A stretch of 64,000 nt of DNA, from contig NZ_LZSX01000063.1 in NCBI RefSeq assembly GCF_001665835.1, positions 1 through 64,000 of the forward strand. The letters run 5' to 3'. This DNA comes from Mycobacterium colombiense. GTDB taxonomy: Bacteria > Actinomycetota > Actinomycetes > Mycobacteriales > Mycobacteriaceae. Shown here one piece after another: positions 8,161 to 18,003 of the stretch (the first letter of the stretch is position 1; the number at the start of each line of letters is the position of its first letter). The notes under the pieces are model-generated. The model saw only the letters and a list, made by a program, of their open reading frames with translations. It did no database searches and was not told where the DNA came from. A program made the position numbers and the translations under genes.

Positions 8161-8910
8161 TCAGCGTTTGTTGAAGTCCGCCAGGGCAGCCGCGTTGGCT
8201 TGTGCGCCCATCAGCTCGGCGAAGTGCGCGTTTTCCCGGGCGGTCGCCGCCGCGATCTCCGGGCGGACCGGTTCCGTCATGGTGTGCTTGACGGCCATCA
8301 GGCTCGAAATCGGCCGGGAGGCAAGGATTTCGGCGTGCTGACGGGCCTGTAACAACAGCTCGTCCGGTTCGCAGACCCGCCAGACCAGGCCCATCCGTAA
8401 CGCCTCGTCGGCGCCGACCCATTCCGACGACATCAACAGCCAGGCCGCGTTCTGCCGGCCCACCAGCTGGGGCAGTAGATATGACGACGCCGCTTCCGGC
8501 GCCACACCCAGGCTGGTGAACGGGCACTTCAGCCGGGCGGTGGACGACATGAACGCCAGATCGGCATAGCCGAGGATGGTGGCGCCGATTCCGACGCCCA
8601 CGCCGTTCACCGCGCAGATCAAGGGTTTCGGAAACGCGCTGAGTGCATTGATCAGCCCGATGAAGCCGTGCTTGCCCGGGGTGAAGTCGGGATCGGTGAT
8701 GCGGGCCTGCATCTCGGCCAGGTCGGTGCCGGCGCTGAAGCCGCGACCCGCGCCGGTCAGCAGCACGACCGCCACCTCGGGATCCTCGGCCGCAGCCAGC
8801 AGCGCCTCGGCTGTGGCGTCGTAGAGGGCTTCGTTGAATGCGTTGAGCGCCTCGGGCCGGTTCAGCGTGAGGGTGCGTACCCGGTTCTCGTCATCGATCT
8901 GCAGCGTCAC
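8161..8910 (-). CDS. Enoyl-CoA hydratase/isomerase family protein
   Basis: A 249-residue crotonase-fold protein starting at GTG 8910. Visible are TLNRPEALNAFN, the oxyanion-hole segment GAGRGFSAGTDL, the second one NGVGVGIGATILGYADLAFM, and FTSLGVAPEAASSYLLPQLVG with a candidate catalytic Glu. It is convergent with the ferredoxin gene, whose stop is four bases away, and heads a tight run of minus-strand genes. Which acyl-CoA it uses cannot be told. Hydration of trans-2-enoyl-CoA is the family's usual reaction. Confidence 0.85.
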   Translation of the reverse strand: MTLQIDDENRVRTLTLNRPEALNAFNEALYDATAEALLAAAEDPEVAVVLLTGAGRGFSAGTDLAEMQARITDPDFTPGKHGFIGLINALSAFPKPLICAVNGVGVGIGATILGYADLAFMSSTARLKCPFTSLGVAPEAASSYLLPQLVGRQNAAWLLMSSEWVGADEALRMGLVWRVCEPDELLLQARQHAEILASRPISSLMAVKHTMTEPVRPEIAAATARENAHFAELMGAQANAAALADFNKR

Positions 8911-8928
8911 GCGAGCAGCCTAACGAGG

Positions 8929-9372
8929 CTAGCCGTTGCTGTAGACGCGGGTCGGGGCGATGAGCACCACCGCGCGGCCCTCGGCGGCCATCACCCGGTC
9001 GTACTCGTCCCAGTTGTCGTGAGTGCCGCCCGCGGCGGTGAACACGTCGCGCAGCAGAAGTCGCAACTGATCGGCGTCCGTCAGCCACGGCCGGGTGTCG
9101 TCGGGGCCGGCCAGCTCCGCGCGGCCCTCGACGGTCGCCCACTGCCACCCGTTGCGGAAGGTCACGGCCAGCTGCGGCCGGGCACGCAGGTTGGCCAGCT
9201 TGACCCGGCCGTAGGTGGTAAAGCCCAGGACGGGTTGACCATTCGCCGGGTGCGCCAACAGGCCCACGTTGACCAGCGAGGCCTGCACGGTTCCGTCGGC
9301 ACGAACCGTCGAGATCACCGCCAGACCGCTTTCTGCCTTGGCCAACGCCACAGCCTCGTCGAGTGTTGTCAT
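8929..9372 (-). CDS. Rv1875-like flavin/F420-binding split-barrel protein
   Basis: A 147-residue protein of the pyridoxamine-5'-phosphate-oxidase-like split-barrel fold: SGLAVISTVRADGTVQASLV, then GFTTYGRVKLANLRARPQLA and the WATVEGRAELAGPDD strand. Mycobacterial members of this group bind flavin or F420. It corresponds in sequence and position to Rv1875 beside bfrA. It starts at ATG 9372, nine bases from the end of the EthD gene upstream, so the two are probably one transcript. Confidence 0.78.
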   Translation of the reverse strand: MTTLDEAVALAKAESGLAVISTVRADGTVQASLVNVGLLAHPANGQPVLGFTTYGRVKLANLRARPQLAVTFRNGWQWATVEGRAELAGPDDTRPWLTDADQLRLLLRDVFTAAGGTHDNWDEYDRVMAAEGRAVVLIAPTRVYSNG

Positions 9373-9381
9373 GGGCGGTCC

Positions 9382-10083
9382 TCACTCCCGGAACGGTGTC
9401 TCGAACACATAGCGGCTCGTCGGCACCGTGTCGATGTTCTCATTGGCGCCGAATGCGGTTGTGCTGGCGACCATCCGGCCCAGCCGGTCCTGTAGGTCCT
9501 TGTCATCGGCGGCTCCGAAGAACGCGTGCAGGTCGGTGATGGCCTCGATTGGGAACAACTCCTCGACGATGCCCGCAATTCCCGGCGCATCCGGGGTAAG
9601 CGCCCGCACCACCCAATTCTGGGTGTAACCGAACGTCGACTGCGTTTCGATGGCCACCGAGGTGTGGTTACGTTGCCAACGGTTCAGCCAGGTCGCCTGG
9701 TCCATGTCGGCGGGCTGGCGTAGCAGTGCGATGTTGGCCAAACCCGGTGTGCGAGAACCGGGTTCGACGGCGGGCGCACTCAACGGGACCGACTCGGTCA
9801 CCAGGTAAGCGGCCAGCTGGTCACATTCCTGGGCGAGGAATTTGAATGCCGTCGTCATCTGGTCGCCGTAGCACTGCTGGGTCCACATGCTCACCACCGC
9901 GGCCACCGGCGGGTCCAAGGTTGTCAATGTCATGAGCGAGTGACGCACGGTGCTGTCACGAACGTTCATCTGCAGCCCCACGACGCCCAGTTGCAGCAGC
10001 GCGTCGGCGATGTGACCCCGTTGCCGGGCGCACCAGGCGTCATCCGGCTCGGCACGCCTCAGCACGGCGATGACCTTCTCCAT
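9382..10083 (-). CDS. EthD-domain protein (Rv1874-like)
   Basis: The 233-residue product shows an EthD/dimeric alpha-beta-barrel pattern in its second half: DQATWLNRWQRNHTSVAIET resembles the FHxxWxxxHxP region of EthD proteins, followed by TFGYTQNWVVRAL and a DLHAFFGAADD segment. The N-terminal half (MEKVIAVLRRAEPDDAWC) may be a second, diverged copy. It starts at ATG 10083 and precedes the Rv1875-like gene as in M. tuberculosis. EthD proteins are often accessory to oxidative degradation pathways; no specific role can be assigned. Confidence 0.65.
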   Translation of the reverse strand: MEKVIAVLRRAEPDDAWCARQRGHIADALLQLGVVGLQMNVRDSTVRHSLMTLTTLDPPVAAVVSMWTQQCYGDQMTTAFKFLAQECDQLAAYLVTESVPLSAPAVEPGSRTPGLANIALLRQPADMDQATWLNRWQRNHTSVAIETQSTFGYTQNWVVRALTPDAPGIAGIVEELFPIEAITDLHAFFGAADDKDLQDRLGRMVASTTAFGANENIDTVPTSRYVFETPFRE

Positions 10084-10109
10084 ACGCAGAACTTACAGTC
10101 GCCGGCCGG

Positions 10110-11045
10110 TTATTTGACCAGCCGTACCTGGTGCTGGCTGCTGATCAACGTGCCGATGAGTCCGGCCAGACGGCGATAGGACTCGTCGCGCCCGCTCGAC
10201 GAGCGGAAAACCAAACCGATTCGCCGGCCCGGGCGCGGCGCGGCGAACTGCGCGAGGCCCAGGCGGCTTCGGGACGCCTCGACCGGCACCGCGCTCTGGG
10301 GAATGAGCGTGACGCCCAGTCCGCCGGTCACGCATTGCACGGCGGTCGCCAGTGACGCGGCCCGGGTGTTGGCCAGCTCCGCCCGCACGCCCGCCTTGTG
10401 GCAGACGTCGAGTGCCTGATCGCGCAGGCAATGCCCCTCGTCGAGCAGCAGCAGGGGCAGGTCGGCCAGTGCGGTTGCCGGAACCCGGCGCTTGCCCGCC
10501 AGCGGATGACCCGGAGGGAGGGCGAGCACGAAATCCTCGTCATAGATCGGGATCGCGGTGACGCCGGCGCCCTCGGCGGGCAGGGCGATCAGTGCCGCAT
10601 CCAACGCGCCCTCCCGCAGCACCGCCAACAGCCGCTCGGTCTGGTCTTCGGTCACCCGCAGCGTGAGCCCCGGCAGCTCCTCGGCGACGCCGGCCAGCAC
10701 GGTCGGCAGCACATAGGGCGCCACCGTGGGTATCAACCCCAGCCGGATGCCGGCCCGCAGCGGGTCCGACGAGCCCGCAGCCGCGGCGCTGAATGCGTCC
10801 GCCGCCTCGACGACCGCCTGGGCGCGCGGCAGCAGCTGGGCGCCCTCCGTTGTCAAGAAGACACGCCGGGTTGAGCGCTCAACCAGCTGGGTGCCCAGGC
10901 CGGCTTCGAGCGCCGCCAGCGCTTGCGACAACGTCGATTGGCTCACGCCGAGAGACGTTGCGGCGCTACTGAATTGGCGCTTCTCAGCGACGGCGACAAA
11001 TGCGCGCAGGCCGGCGATCGTGGGCTGATAACTCTTATCGGGCAT
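10110..11045 (-). CDS. oxyR: Peroxide-sensing LysR-type regulator OxyR, apparently intact
   Basis: This 311-residue protein has an N-terminal LysR helix-turn-helix ([20 protein letters not shown], residues about 25-44) and an effector domain with C206 and C215, spaced exactly as the redox-active C199/C208 of E. coli OxyR ([12 protein letters not shown]). Oxidation to a disulphide activates such regulators. No stop or frameshift is seen, unlike the decayed oxyR of M. tuberculosis. The ATG at 11045 is chosen from homologues ([10 protein letters not shown]). The gene is divergent from ahpC, its usual target, with a dyad over its start. Confidence 0.92.
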   Translation of the reverse strand: MPDKSYQPTIAGLRAFVAVAEKRQFSSAATSLGVSQSTLSQALAALEAGLGTQLVERSTRRVFLTTEGAQLLPRAQAVVEAADAFSAAAAGSSDPLRAGIRLGLIPTVAPYVLPTVLAGVAEELPGLTLRVTEDQTERLLAVLREGALDAALIALPAEGAGVTAIPIYDEDFVLALPPGHPLAGKRRVPATALADLPLLLLDEGHCLRDQALDVCHKAGVRAELANTRAASLATAVQCVTGGLGVTLIPQSAVPVEASRSRLGLAQFAAPRPGRRIGLVFRSSSGRDESYRRLAGLIGTLISSQHQVRLVK

Positions 11046-11054
11046 ACCTATAAG
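11034..11054. promoter_or_regulatory. Candidate OxyR-binding dyad at the oxyR start
   Basis: CTTAT at 11034-11038 and ATAAG at 11050-11054 form an inverted repeat with an 11-base spacer, covering the oxyR initiation codon. This suits LysR-type T-N11-A recognition and autoregulation plus ahpC activation in the divergent 101-base promoter region. Mycobacterial OxyR sites of this dyad type overlapping the oxyR start are known. Binding here is inferred. Confidence 0.5.
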
Positions 11055-11146
11055 TCTAGTGGGAAATATCACCTTTACTTCAACTAGGGTACGCGGCAAC
11101 ATGGTGGAGGAAAGCTAATCTTGAGTAAATCCAGACAAGGAGCGAC

Positions 11147-11734
11147 ATGCCTCTGCTGACCATCGGCGACCAGTTCCCCGCCTACGAGCTCACTGCGTTG
11201 ATCGCGGGCGATCTGTCCAAGGTCGACGCCAAGCAGCCTGGGGACTACTTCACCACCATCACCAACGAGGACCACGCCGGCAAGTGGCGCGTGGTGTTCT
11301 TCTGGCCGAAGGACTTCACCTTCGTGTGCCCGACCGAGATCGCCGCGTTCGGCAAGCTCAACGACGAATTCGAAGACCGCGACGCGCAGGTGCTGGGTGT
11401 CTCGATCGACAGCGAGTTCGTGCACTTCAATTGGCGTGCGCAGCACGACGACCTGAAGAAGCTGCCCTTCCCGATGCTCTCGGACATCAAGCGGGAGCTC
11501 AGCCTGGGCACCGGTGTGCTCAACGCCGACGGCGTGGCCGACCGGGCGACGTTCCTCGTCGACCCGAACAACGAGATCCAGTTCGTTTCGGTCACCGCGG
11601 GTTCCGTGGGCCGCAACGTCGAAGAGGTGCTGCGCGTCCTCGACGCCCTGCAGTCCGACGAGCTGTGCGCGTGCAACTGGCGCAAGGGTGACCCGACGCT
11701 GGACGCCACCGAGCTGCTCAAGCAGTCGGCCTGA
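11147..11734 (+). CDS. ahpC: Alkyl hydroperoxide reductase AhpC
   Basis: The 195-residue 2-Cys peroxiredoxin reduces peroxides and peroxynitrite. The peroxidatic Cys is C61 in FTFVCPTE; C174 and C176 (DELCACNW) are the C-terminal cysteines typical of the mycobacterial enzyme, which has three. It has a strong AAGGAG ribosome site before ATG 11147. It is divergent from oxyR and followed 38 bases later by ahpD, its reductant, so peroxide-induced coexpression is expected. Confidence 0.96.
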   Translation: MPLLTIGDQFPAYELTALIAGDLSKVDAKQPGDYFTTITNEDHAGKWRVVFFWPKDFTFVCPTEIAAFGKLNDEFEDRDAQVLGVSIDSEFVHFNWRAQHDDLKKLPFPMLSDIKRELSLGTGVLNADGVADRATFLVDPNNEIQFVSVTAGSVGRNVEEVLRVLDALQSDELCACNWRKGDPTLDATELLKQSA

Positions 11735-11772
11735 TGCTCACCTGATCGCATAAGGTCGGATTAGGAGGCGAG

Positions 11773-12309
11773 ATGAGCGTAGAAAACCTCAAAGAAGCGC
11801 TACCGGAGTACGCCAAGGACCTCAAGCTCAACCTGGGCTCGATCACCCGCACCACCGAGCTCAACGAGGAGCAGCTGTGGGGCACGCTGCTGGCCAGCGC
11901 CGCAGCGACGCGGAACACGCAGGTGCTCACCGAGATTGGGGCCGAGGCGGCCGACATCCTGTCCGCCGAGGCATACAACGCGGCGCTGGGAGCCGCCTCG
12001 ATCATGGGCATGAACAACGTGTTCTACCGTGGCCGCGGCTTCCTGGACGGCAAGTACGACGACCTGCGCGCGGGATTGCGGATGAACATCATCGCCAATC
12101 CCGGCGTGGAGAAGGTCAACTTCGAACTGTGGTCGTTCGCAGTGTCGTCGATCAACGGATGCCCGGACTGCGTGGCCGCCCACGAGCACACGCTGCGCGA
12201 AGCGGGTGTCAGCCGGGAAACCATCCAGGAGGCGTTGAAGGCCGCGGCGATCGTTTCCGGCGTGGCGCAAGCGATCATCGCCTCCCAGACGCTGGCAACC
12301 GTCGGCTGA
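11773..12309 (+). CDS. ahpD: Alkyl hydroperoxidase D (AhpC reductase)
   Basis: The 178-residue all-helical protein carries the catalytic CxxC pair C130/C133 with H137 in [12 protein letters not shown]. In M. tuberculosis AhpD links AhpC to the dihydrolipoamide (Lpd/SucB) system and also has weak peroxidase activity itself. It has a GGAGG ribosome site before ATG 11773 and directly follows ahpC. The next gene starts 10 bases after its stop. Confidence 0.95.
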   Translation: MSVENLKEALPEYAKDLKLNLGSITRTTELNEEQLWGTLLASAAATRNTQVLTEIGAEAADILSAEAYNAALGAASIMGMNNVFYRGRGFLDGKYDDLRAGLRMNIIANPGVEKVNFELWSFAVSSINGCPDCVAAHEHTLREAGVSRETIQEALKAAAIVSGVAQAIIASQTLATVG

Positions 12310-12319
12310 TCGCGCCGCC

Positions 12320-13648
12320 GTGACCAGTGCCGTGACCGGACCCGCGTGGGTTCAGCACGCGATCTGGTGGCAGGTCTATCCCCTGGGGTTCGTGGGAGCG
12401 TTTCCCGCGCCGCAGTCAAACGAGCCGCCGCAACCGGAGGAACACCGGTTGCGGCGGCTCGTCGACTGGTTGGACCACGCCATCGAGCTCGGCGCATCCG
12501 GCATCGCGCTCGGGCCCATCTTCGCCTCGCGCACACACGGTTACGACACCACCGACCACTATCGCGTCGATCCCCGGCTGGGTGATGACGCCGACTTCGA
12601 CCACCTGGTAGCCGAGGCCCATCGCCGCGGCCTGCGCGTGCTTCTCGACGGCGTGTTCAATCACGTCGGTGAGGATTTCGCGCGCTATCGCGCGGCGGCC
12701 GACGACGACGCGGCCGCACGCTGGTTTCGCGGGCGCCCCGGCCGCTTCCACACCTTCGAAGGTCACTCCGGGCTGATCACCCTCAACCACGACAACCCCG
12801 AAGTCGCCGACTACACCGTCGACGTGATGGCGCACTGGTTGGGGCGCGGCGCCGACGGATGGCGACTCGATGCGGCTTACGCCGTGCCCCAACACTTCTG
12901 GGCCTCGACGCTGCCGAGGGTGCGCGAGCGCTACCCGGATGCCTGGTTCGTCGGCGAACTCATCCACGGCGACTACGCCGCGGTCGTGCGGGCCGCCACC
13001 TTCGATTCGGCCACGCAATACGAGCTGTGGAAGGCGATCTGGAGCAGCCTCAACGACGGCAACTTCTTCGAACTCGATTGGGCGCTGCAGCGCCACAACG
13101 ACTTTCTGACCGACTTCTCCCCGCTGACGTTCATCGGCAACCACGACGTCACCCGCATCGTCAGCCAGCTGGACACCCCCGAGCACGTGGCCCACGCGCT
13201 GGTGCTGCTGCTGACCATCGGTGGGGTGCCCAGCGTGTACGCCGGCGACGAGCTCGGTTTCCGTGGTGTCAAGGAAGAACGGTATGGCGGCGACGACGCG
13301 GTACGACCCGAGTTCGGTTCTCCCCCACTGCAACTGGATGGCTTCGGCGTCGACACCTGGCGGTTGCACCAGTATCTGGTCGGCTTGCGCCGCCGCTACC
13401 CCTGGCTGCACGCGGCGTGCACCACCGCACGGCTGCTGGAAAACCGGCACTACGTATACGAAACCCGCAACGGCGACGATGCGCTGCTGGTTGTGCTCAA
13501 CATCGACGACGAGCCGCTGCGCGTGTCGCTGCCGAAGCTGGGCACGGCCCGCGCACAGGTGATCGGCGGATCGGCGGCACCGCCGCCCGACGTCGTCGAC
13601 ACCGTCGTCGTCGAGGCCAGGGGCTGGCGGATCCTGAGCCCGGCCTAG
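12320..13648 (+). CDS. GH13 alpha-amylase-family glycosidase
   Basis: A 442-residue single-domain (beta/alpha)8 enzyme. GH13 conserved regions are visible: LLDGVFNHVG (region I), DGWRLDAAY with the nucleophile Asp (II), WFVGELIHGD with the acid/base Glu (III) and FIGNHDVTRI with the transition-state Asp (IV). A short beta-sandwich tail follows (LLVVLNIDDEPLRVSLP). It starts at GTG 12320, 10 bases after ahpD, so it is probably transcribed with ahpCD, an unexpected partner. Likely acts on alpha-glucosides such as maltose, trehalose or glycogen fragments; the substrate cannot be read from sequence. Confidence 0.85.
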   Translation: MTSAVTGPAWVQHAIWWQVYPLGFVGAFPAPQSNEPPQPEEHRLRRLVDWLDHAIELGASGIALGPIFASRTHGYDTTDHYRVDPRLGDDADFDHLVAEAHRRGLRVLLDGVFNHVGEDFARYRAAADDDAAARWFRGRPGRFHTFEGHSGLITLNHDNPEVADYTVDVMAHWLGRGADGWRLDAAYAVPQHFWASTLPRVRERYPDAWFVGELIHGDYAAVVRAATFDSATQYELWKAIWSSLNDGNFFELDWALQRHNDFLTDFSPLTFIGNHDVTRIVSQLDTPEHVAHALVLLLTIGGVPSVYAGDELGFRGVKEERYGGDDAVRPEFGSPPLQLDGFGVDTWRLHQYLVGLRRRYPWLHAACTTARLLENRHYVYETRNGDDALLVVLNIDDEPLRVSLPKLGTARAQVIGGSAAPPPDVVDTVVVEARGWRILSPA

Positions 13649-13668
13649 GGCCCGGTTCAAGGCGCCGT

Positions 13669-14106
13669 CTATGGCGCGGACAGGCGCTCTAGGGTCAGCC
13701 GGTCCTGGCGGCTGTCGTAATACTTGTCCAGCACTGCGAGAAAGTCCTGGTTGTCGTCGGTGGCGCGGGCGAACAGCGTCATGGACGAGCACAGTTTGAG
13801 GTCGTCCGGTGAGCCGAAAATCTGGCCGATCGAGCGCCCCTGTACCGCGGTGACCAGCCGGGAGCACTCGCGCAACCGTGGCCCCAACAGCTCATGGCGC
13901 AGGTATGCGCCGGCTTCCTCGAGTGAGGCGATGCCGAACCGGGCCGCCATGGCGCTGCCGCCCAGCCCACGCAGTTGTGGGAAGACGAACCACATCCAGT
14001 GACTGCGTTTTCGGCCGGCCCGCAGCTCGTCGACGACGTCGCCGTACACCGGCTGCTGCGCGTCCACAAAACGTTTGAGATCGAAGGGGTCGCCTGCCGA
14101 TTCCAT
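13669..14106 (-). CDS. DUF1810 family protein (Rv1873-like)
   Basis: A 145-residue protein beginning [20 protein letters not shown] and containing [20 protein letters not shown] and the end [14 protein letters not shown], the DUF1810 family pattern. The M. tuberculosis member Rv1873 is the same length and has a known all-helical structure; no function is established. Its ATG (14104-14106) abuts the first possible ATG of the opposite-strand lldD2 gene in a CATATG sequence. It is convergent with the GH13 gene. Confidence 0.85.
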   Translation of the reverse strand: MESAGDPFDLKRFVDAQQPVYGDVVDELRAGRKRSHWMWFVFPQLRGLGGSAMAARFGIASLEEAGAYLRHELLGPRLRECSRLVTAVQGRSIGQIFGSPDDLKLCSSMTLFARATDDNQDFLAVLDKYYDSRQDRLTLERLSAP

Positions 14107-14124
14107 ATGACTACGGTTGCACAC

Positions 14125-15366
14125 ATGGCAGTCCAACGACGAGTGCCCAAAGTGCGTGACCTGGCGCCCCTGCTGCAATTCAAGCGGCCCCGCTTCAACG
14201 CGACCAGGCGCCGCCTCGACGCCGCCTACACCATCGAGGACCTGCGGGCCATCGCCAAACGCCGTACCCCCAGAGCGGCGTTCGACTACGCCGACGGCGC
14301 CGCCGAGGACGAGCTGTCCCTCCAGCGTGCGCGACAAGCGTTCCGCGACATCGAATTTCATCCGACAATCCTGCGCGACGTCTCCCGAGTCACCGCCGGC
14401 TGGAACGTGCTGGGCGAACCGGTCGTGTCGCCCTTCGCGATCGCGCCCACCGGGTTCACCCGATTGATGCACACCGAGGGCGAGGTCGCCGGCGCGCAAG
14501 CGGCGGCCCGGGCGGGGATCCCGTTTTCCCTGTCCACGTTGGGCACCTGCGCGATCGAAGATCTGGTCACCGCCGTCCCCCAGGGCCGAAAGTGGTTCCA
14601 GCTCTACATGTGGCGCGATCGCGAGCGCTCGATGGCGCTGGTGAAGCGCGCCGCCGCCGCGGGCTTCGACACGCTGCTGGCCACCGTCGACGTGCCCGTC
14701 TCCGGTGCCCGGCTGCGCGATAACCGCAACGGCATGACGATCCCGCCGACGCTGACGCTGCGCACCGTGCTTGACGCCGTGCCGCACCCGAAATGGTGGT
14801 TCGATCTGCTGACCACCGAGCCGCTGGCGTTCGCCTCGCTGGATCGCTGGCCGGGCACGGTCGCCGAATACCTCAGCACGATGTTCGATCCCAGCCTCAC
14901 CTTCGACGACCTGGATTGGATCCAGGCGCAGTGGCCCGGCAAGCTCGTCGTGAAAGGGATTCAGACACTCGAGGATGCGCGCGCCGCCGTCGACCGCGGC
15001 GTCGATGGCATCGTGCTGTCGAATCATGGTGGGCGCCAACTGGACCGGGCCCCGGTCCCCTTTCACCTGCTGCCCACCGTCGCGCGCGAACTCGGCAAAG
15101 ACACCGAGATCCTGATCGACACGGGCATCATGTCCGGCGCCGACATCGTGGCCGCGATCGCGCTGGGGGCCCGCTGCACGCTGGTCGGGCGCGCCTACCT
15201 GTACGGCCTGATGGCCGGCGGCGAGGCGGGGGTGAGCCGCGCGATCGACATCCTTGCGAGCGGGATTCTGCGGACCATGGCATTGCTGGGCGTCACGTGC
15301 CTGGAAGAGCTGACGCCCCAGCACGTCACACAGCTGCAGCGGCTGGGCCCCCTTCCACCGGTGTGA
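14125..15366 (+). CDS. lldD2: L-lactate dehydrogenase (FMN-dependent, quinone) LldD2
   Basis: The 413-residue product is an FMN alpha-hydroxyacid dehydrogenase that oxidises L-lactate to pyruvate at the membrane. Visible: [37 protein letters not shown], the catalytic His in [14 protein letters not shown] and the FMN-binding end [20 protein letters not shown]. It matches Rv1872c over its length. I chose ATG 14125 ([10 protein letters not shown]) because it aligns with that protein; the ATG at 14107 would add six residues. Neither has a clear ribosome site, so initiation needs experimental proof. Confidence 0.92.
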   Translation: MAVQRRVPKVRDLAPLLQFKRPRFNATRRRLDAAYTIEDLRAIAKRRTPRAAFDYADGAAEDELSLQRARQAFRDIEFHPTILRDVSRVTAGWNVLGEPVVSPFAIAPTGFTRLMHTEGEVAGAQAAARAGIPFSLSTLGTCAIEDLVTAVPQGRKWFQLYMWRDRERSMALVKRAAAAGFDTLLATVDVPVSGARLRDNRNGMTIPPTLTLRTVLDAVPHPKWWFDLLTTEPLAFASLDRWPGTVAEYLSTMFDPSLTFDDLDWIQAQWPGKLVVKGIQTLEDARAAVDRGVDGIVLSNHGGRQLDRAPVPFHLLPTVARELGKDTEILIDTGIMSGADIVAAIALGARCTLVGRAYLYGLMAGGEAGVSRAIDILASGILRTMALLGVTCLEELTPQHVTQLQRLGPLPPV

Positions 15367-15460
15367 GGCCGGTCGCACAGTCGTGACGGCCCGATCTGTT
15401 CGGGAACAAACCGCCGCGCCGCCGGGTTAAGCGCATCAGGCTCAACTTTTGGAGGATTTG

Positions 15461-17782
15461 ATGGCTGAAGCCAAGTCGGTGCCGGTGCTGTTTGTCACTG
15501 ACACCATCGTGTTGCCCGGAATGGTGGTGCCGATCGCGCTGGACGACGCCGCCCGCGCGGCGATCGACGCCGCTCAGGCGAGCGAATCGGGACAGCTGCT
15601 GATCGCCCCCCGGCTTGAGGACCGCTATCCCTCGCACGGCGTGATCGCCAAGATCCTGCAGGTCGGACGCATCGCCGGCGGCGGCACCGCCGCGGTGGTG
15701 CGCGGCGAGCGCAGGGCCCAGATCGGCGCGGGCGCGTCCGGACCCGGTGCGGCGCTGTGGGTCGAGGTGACCGAGGTCCCCGAGGCCGAGACGACCGACG
15801 AAATCAAGGCGCTGACGGCGGAGTATAAGAAGCTGTTGCTGGCCATGCTGCAACGCCGCGAGGCCTGGGAGATCATCGATTACGTCAACAGGCTGACCGA
15901 TCCGTCGGCGCTGGCGGACACCTCCGGGTACGCCTCCTACCTGACCAACGCCCAGAAGCGGCAACTGCTGGAGACCGTCGAGGTCGCCGAGCGGCTGCGC
16001 GTGCTGATCGATTGGACCAGCGAGCACCTCGCCGAAGTCGAGGTGAGTGACAAGATCGCCGAGGACGTCCGCGAGGGCATGGAGAAGACGCAGAAGGAGT
16101 TCCTGCTGCGCCAACAGCTGGCCGCCATCCGCAAGGAGCTGGGCGAGGGCGAACCCGACGGCTCGGACGACTACCGCGCCCGCGTGGAGGCCGCAGAGCT
16201 GCCCGAGAAGGTGCGCGAGGCCGCGCTGCGTGAGGTCGGCAAGCTGGAACGCTCCAGCGACCAGAGCCCGGAAAGCGGCTGGATCCGCACCTGGCTGGAC
16301 ACCGTGCTCGACCTGCCCTGGAACGTCAAGACCGAGGACTCGACGGATCTGAAGGCCGCACGCGCGATCCTGGACGCCGACCACCACGGGCTGGACGACG
16401 TCAAGGACCGCATCGTCGAATACCTGGCCGTCCGGGCGCGCCGTGCGCAGCGCGGGCTGCAGGTGGTCGGCGGCCGCGGCTCGGGCGCCGTCATGGCGCT
16501 GGCCGGCCCTCCCGGGGTCGGCAAGACGTCGCTGGGCGAGAGCGTGGCCCGCGCGCTGGGCCGCAAGTTCGTCCGCGTCGCCCTGGGCGGTGTGCGCGAC
16601 GAGGCCGAGATCCGCGGGCACCGGCGCACCTACGTCGGCGCGCTGCCGGGTCGCATCGTGCGTGCGATCGGCGAGGCGGGATCGATGAATCCCGTTGTGC
16701 TGCTGGACGAAATCGACAAGGTCGGCTCCGACTACCGCGGCGACCCGAGTGCGGCGCTGCTCGAGGTGCTGGACCCGGCGCAGAACCACACCTTCCGCGA
16801 CCACTACCTGGATCTGGACCTGGACCTGTCCGACGTGGTGTTCCTGGCCACCGCCAACGTGATCGAGAACATCCCGTCGGCGTTGCTGGACCGCATGGAG
16901 CTGGTGGCTATCGACGGCTACACCGAGGACGACAAGGTCGCCATCGCGCGCGACTACCTGCTGCCCCGGCAGCGGGACCGCGCGGCGCTGACCGAGGACG
17001 AGGTGGCGGTGACCGATGAGGCGCTGCGCAAGATCGCCGCCGACTACACCCGCGAGCCGGGGGTGCGGCAGTTCGAACGGCTACTGGCCAAGGCGCTGCG
17101 CAAGGCGACCACCAAGCTGGCCACCGACCCGGCGCCGCTGTCCATCGACGAGCCGGATCTCGTTGACTACCTGGGCCGTCCGCGGTTCATGCCGGAATCG
17201 GCCGAGCGCACGGCGGTGCCGGGCGTGGCCACCGGCCTGGCCGTGACGGGCCTGGGCGGTGACGTGCTCTACATCGAGGCGGGGTCCACCGACGGTGAGC
17301 CGGGTCTGCAGCTGACCGGTCAGTTGGGCGACGTGATGAAGGAGTCGGCGCAGATCGCCCTGTCCTATGTGCGCTCACACGCTCACCTGCTGGGCGTCGA
17401 CCCCAAGGCGCTGGACCGGCGCATCCACGTGCACGTGCCCGCGGGTGCGGTGCCCAAGGATGGCCCGTCGGCCGGTGTCACGATGGTGACCGCGCTGGTG
17501 TCGATGGCGACCGGACGTCAGGTTCGCTCCGACGTCGGGATGACCGGTGAGGTCACGCTGAACGGCCGGGTGTTGCCGATCGGCGGCGTCAAGCAGAAGC
17601 TGCTGGCGGCCCAACGTGCCGGGCTGTCAACGGTTTTCATCCCGGCGCGCAACGAGCCGGACCTGGACGATGTTCCGGGCGAGGTGCTCGCGGCGCTGGA
17701 CGTGCGGCCCATGACCGACGTCGCCGAGATCGTGGCGCAGGCACTGGACCCGGCGGCACAGGCCGCCACGGTGGCCGCCTGA
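15461..17782 (+). CDS. lon: ATP-dependent protease Lon
   Basis: The 773-residue product has the full Lon architecture: N-terminal substrate-binding domain ([20 protein letters not shown]), helical region, AAA+ module with Walker [10 protein letters not shown] near residue 349 and Walker [10 protein letters not shown], and the C-terminal Ser/Lys peptidase with S670 ([11 protein letters not shown]) and K713 ([11 protein letters not shown]). It degrades misfolded and regulatory proteins in the cytosol. ATG 15461 follows a GGAGG at 15451, which rules out the in-frame TTG at 15449. Lon is absent from the M. tuberculosis complex but present in several other mycobacteria. Confidence 0.96.
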   Translation: MAEAKSVPVLFVTDTIVLPGMVVPIALDDAARAAIDAAQASESGQLLIAPRLEDRYPSHGVIAKILQVGRIAGGGTAAVVRGERRAQIGAGASGPGAALWVEVTEVPEAETTDEIKALTAEYKKLLLAMLQRREAWEIIDYVNRLTDPSALADTSGYASYLTNAQKRQLLETVEVAERLRVLIDWTSEHLAEVEVSDKIAEDVREGMEKTQKEFLLRQQLAAIRKELGEGEPDGSDDYRARVEAAELPEKVREAALREVGKLERSSDQSPESGWIRTWLDTVLDLPWNVKTEDSTDLKAARAILDADHHGLDDVKDRIVEYLAVRARRAQRGLQVVGGRGSGAVMALAGPPGVGKTSLGESVARALGRKFVRVALGGVRDEAEIRGHRRTYVGALPGRIVRAIGEAGSMNPVVLLDEIDKVGSDYRGDPSAALLEVLDPAQNHTFRDHYLDLDLDLSDVVFLATANVIENIPSALLDRMELVAIDGYTEDDKVAIARDYLLPRQRDRAALTEDEVAVTDEALRKIAADYTREPGVRQFERLLAKALRKATTKLATDPAPLSIDEPDLVDYLGRPRFMPESAERTAVPGVATGLAVTGLGGDVLYIEAGSTDGEPGLQLTGQLGDVMKESAQIALSYVRSHAHLLGVDPKALDRRIHVHVPAGAVPKDGPSAGVTMVTALVSMATGRQVRSDVGMTGEVTLNGRVLPIGGVKQKLLAAQRAGLSTVFIPARNEPDLDDVPGEVLAALDVRPMTDVAEIVAQALDPAAQAATVAA

Positions 17783-17789
17783 CAACACC

Positions 17790-17807
17790 GCTGAACGGAT
17801 GTTCAGC
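17790..17807. repeat. Short perfect hairpin after lon
   Basis: GCTGAAC-ggat-GTTCAGC is a perfect 7-base inverted repeat with a four-base loop, starting eight bases after the lon stop. It may be part of the transcript end together with the larger hairpin that follows. Confidence 0.5.
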
Positions 17808-17821
17808 CGTTACTGACCCGA

Positions 17822-17860
17822 CCCCCGGGGAAGGCCGAGAGGTTTCGGCCTCCCCCGGGG
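17822..17860 (+). terminator. Strong GC-rich hairpin, probable lon terminator
   Basis: CCCCGGGG-a-AGGCCGA pairs across the loop GAGGTT with TCGGCCT-c-CCCCGGGG to form a long stem about 40 bases after the lon stop. No U-tract follows, as is common for mycobacterial terminators. It could also act on transcripts from the right. Confidence 0.65.
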
Positions 17861-18003
17861 CCGGGTATTTGTTGGCGCAGAGGGAAGACCGGCCGAGGGG
17901 GGATGACCTCTAACCCGACGTCAGCAAGGACGCGGGTGACGAACAACAAATCACGCCGTAAATCCGCCGATGGCGGGTAAAGCGGCTGGGTAAGGAGTTC
18001 ACC

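Noticed and set aside
13669-15378. Long minus-strand frame containing the DUF1810 gene
   Set aside because: Only the part from 13669 to 14106 matches the DUF1810 family; the rest is antisense of lldD2.
15390-15410. TGTTC-gg-GAACA dyad upstream of lon as an HspR or LexA site
   Set aside because: It does not fit the HAIR sequence (CTTGAGT-N7-ACTCAAG) or the mycobacterial LexA site (TCGAAC-N4-GTTCGA).
15326-16804. 492-codon minus-strand frame across lon
   Set aside because: It is antisense to the Lon N-terminal and AAA+ domains, and the translation is low in complexity.
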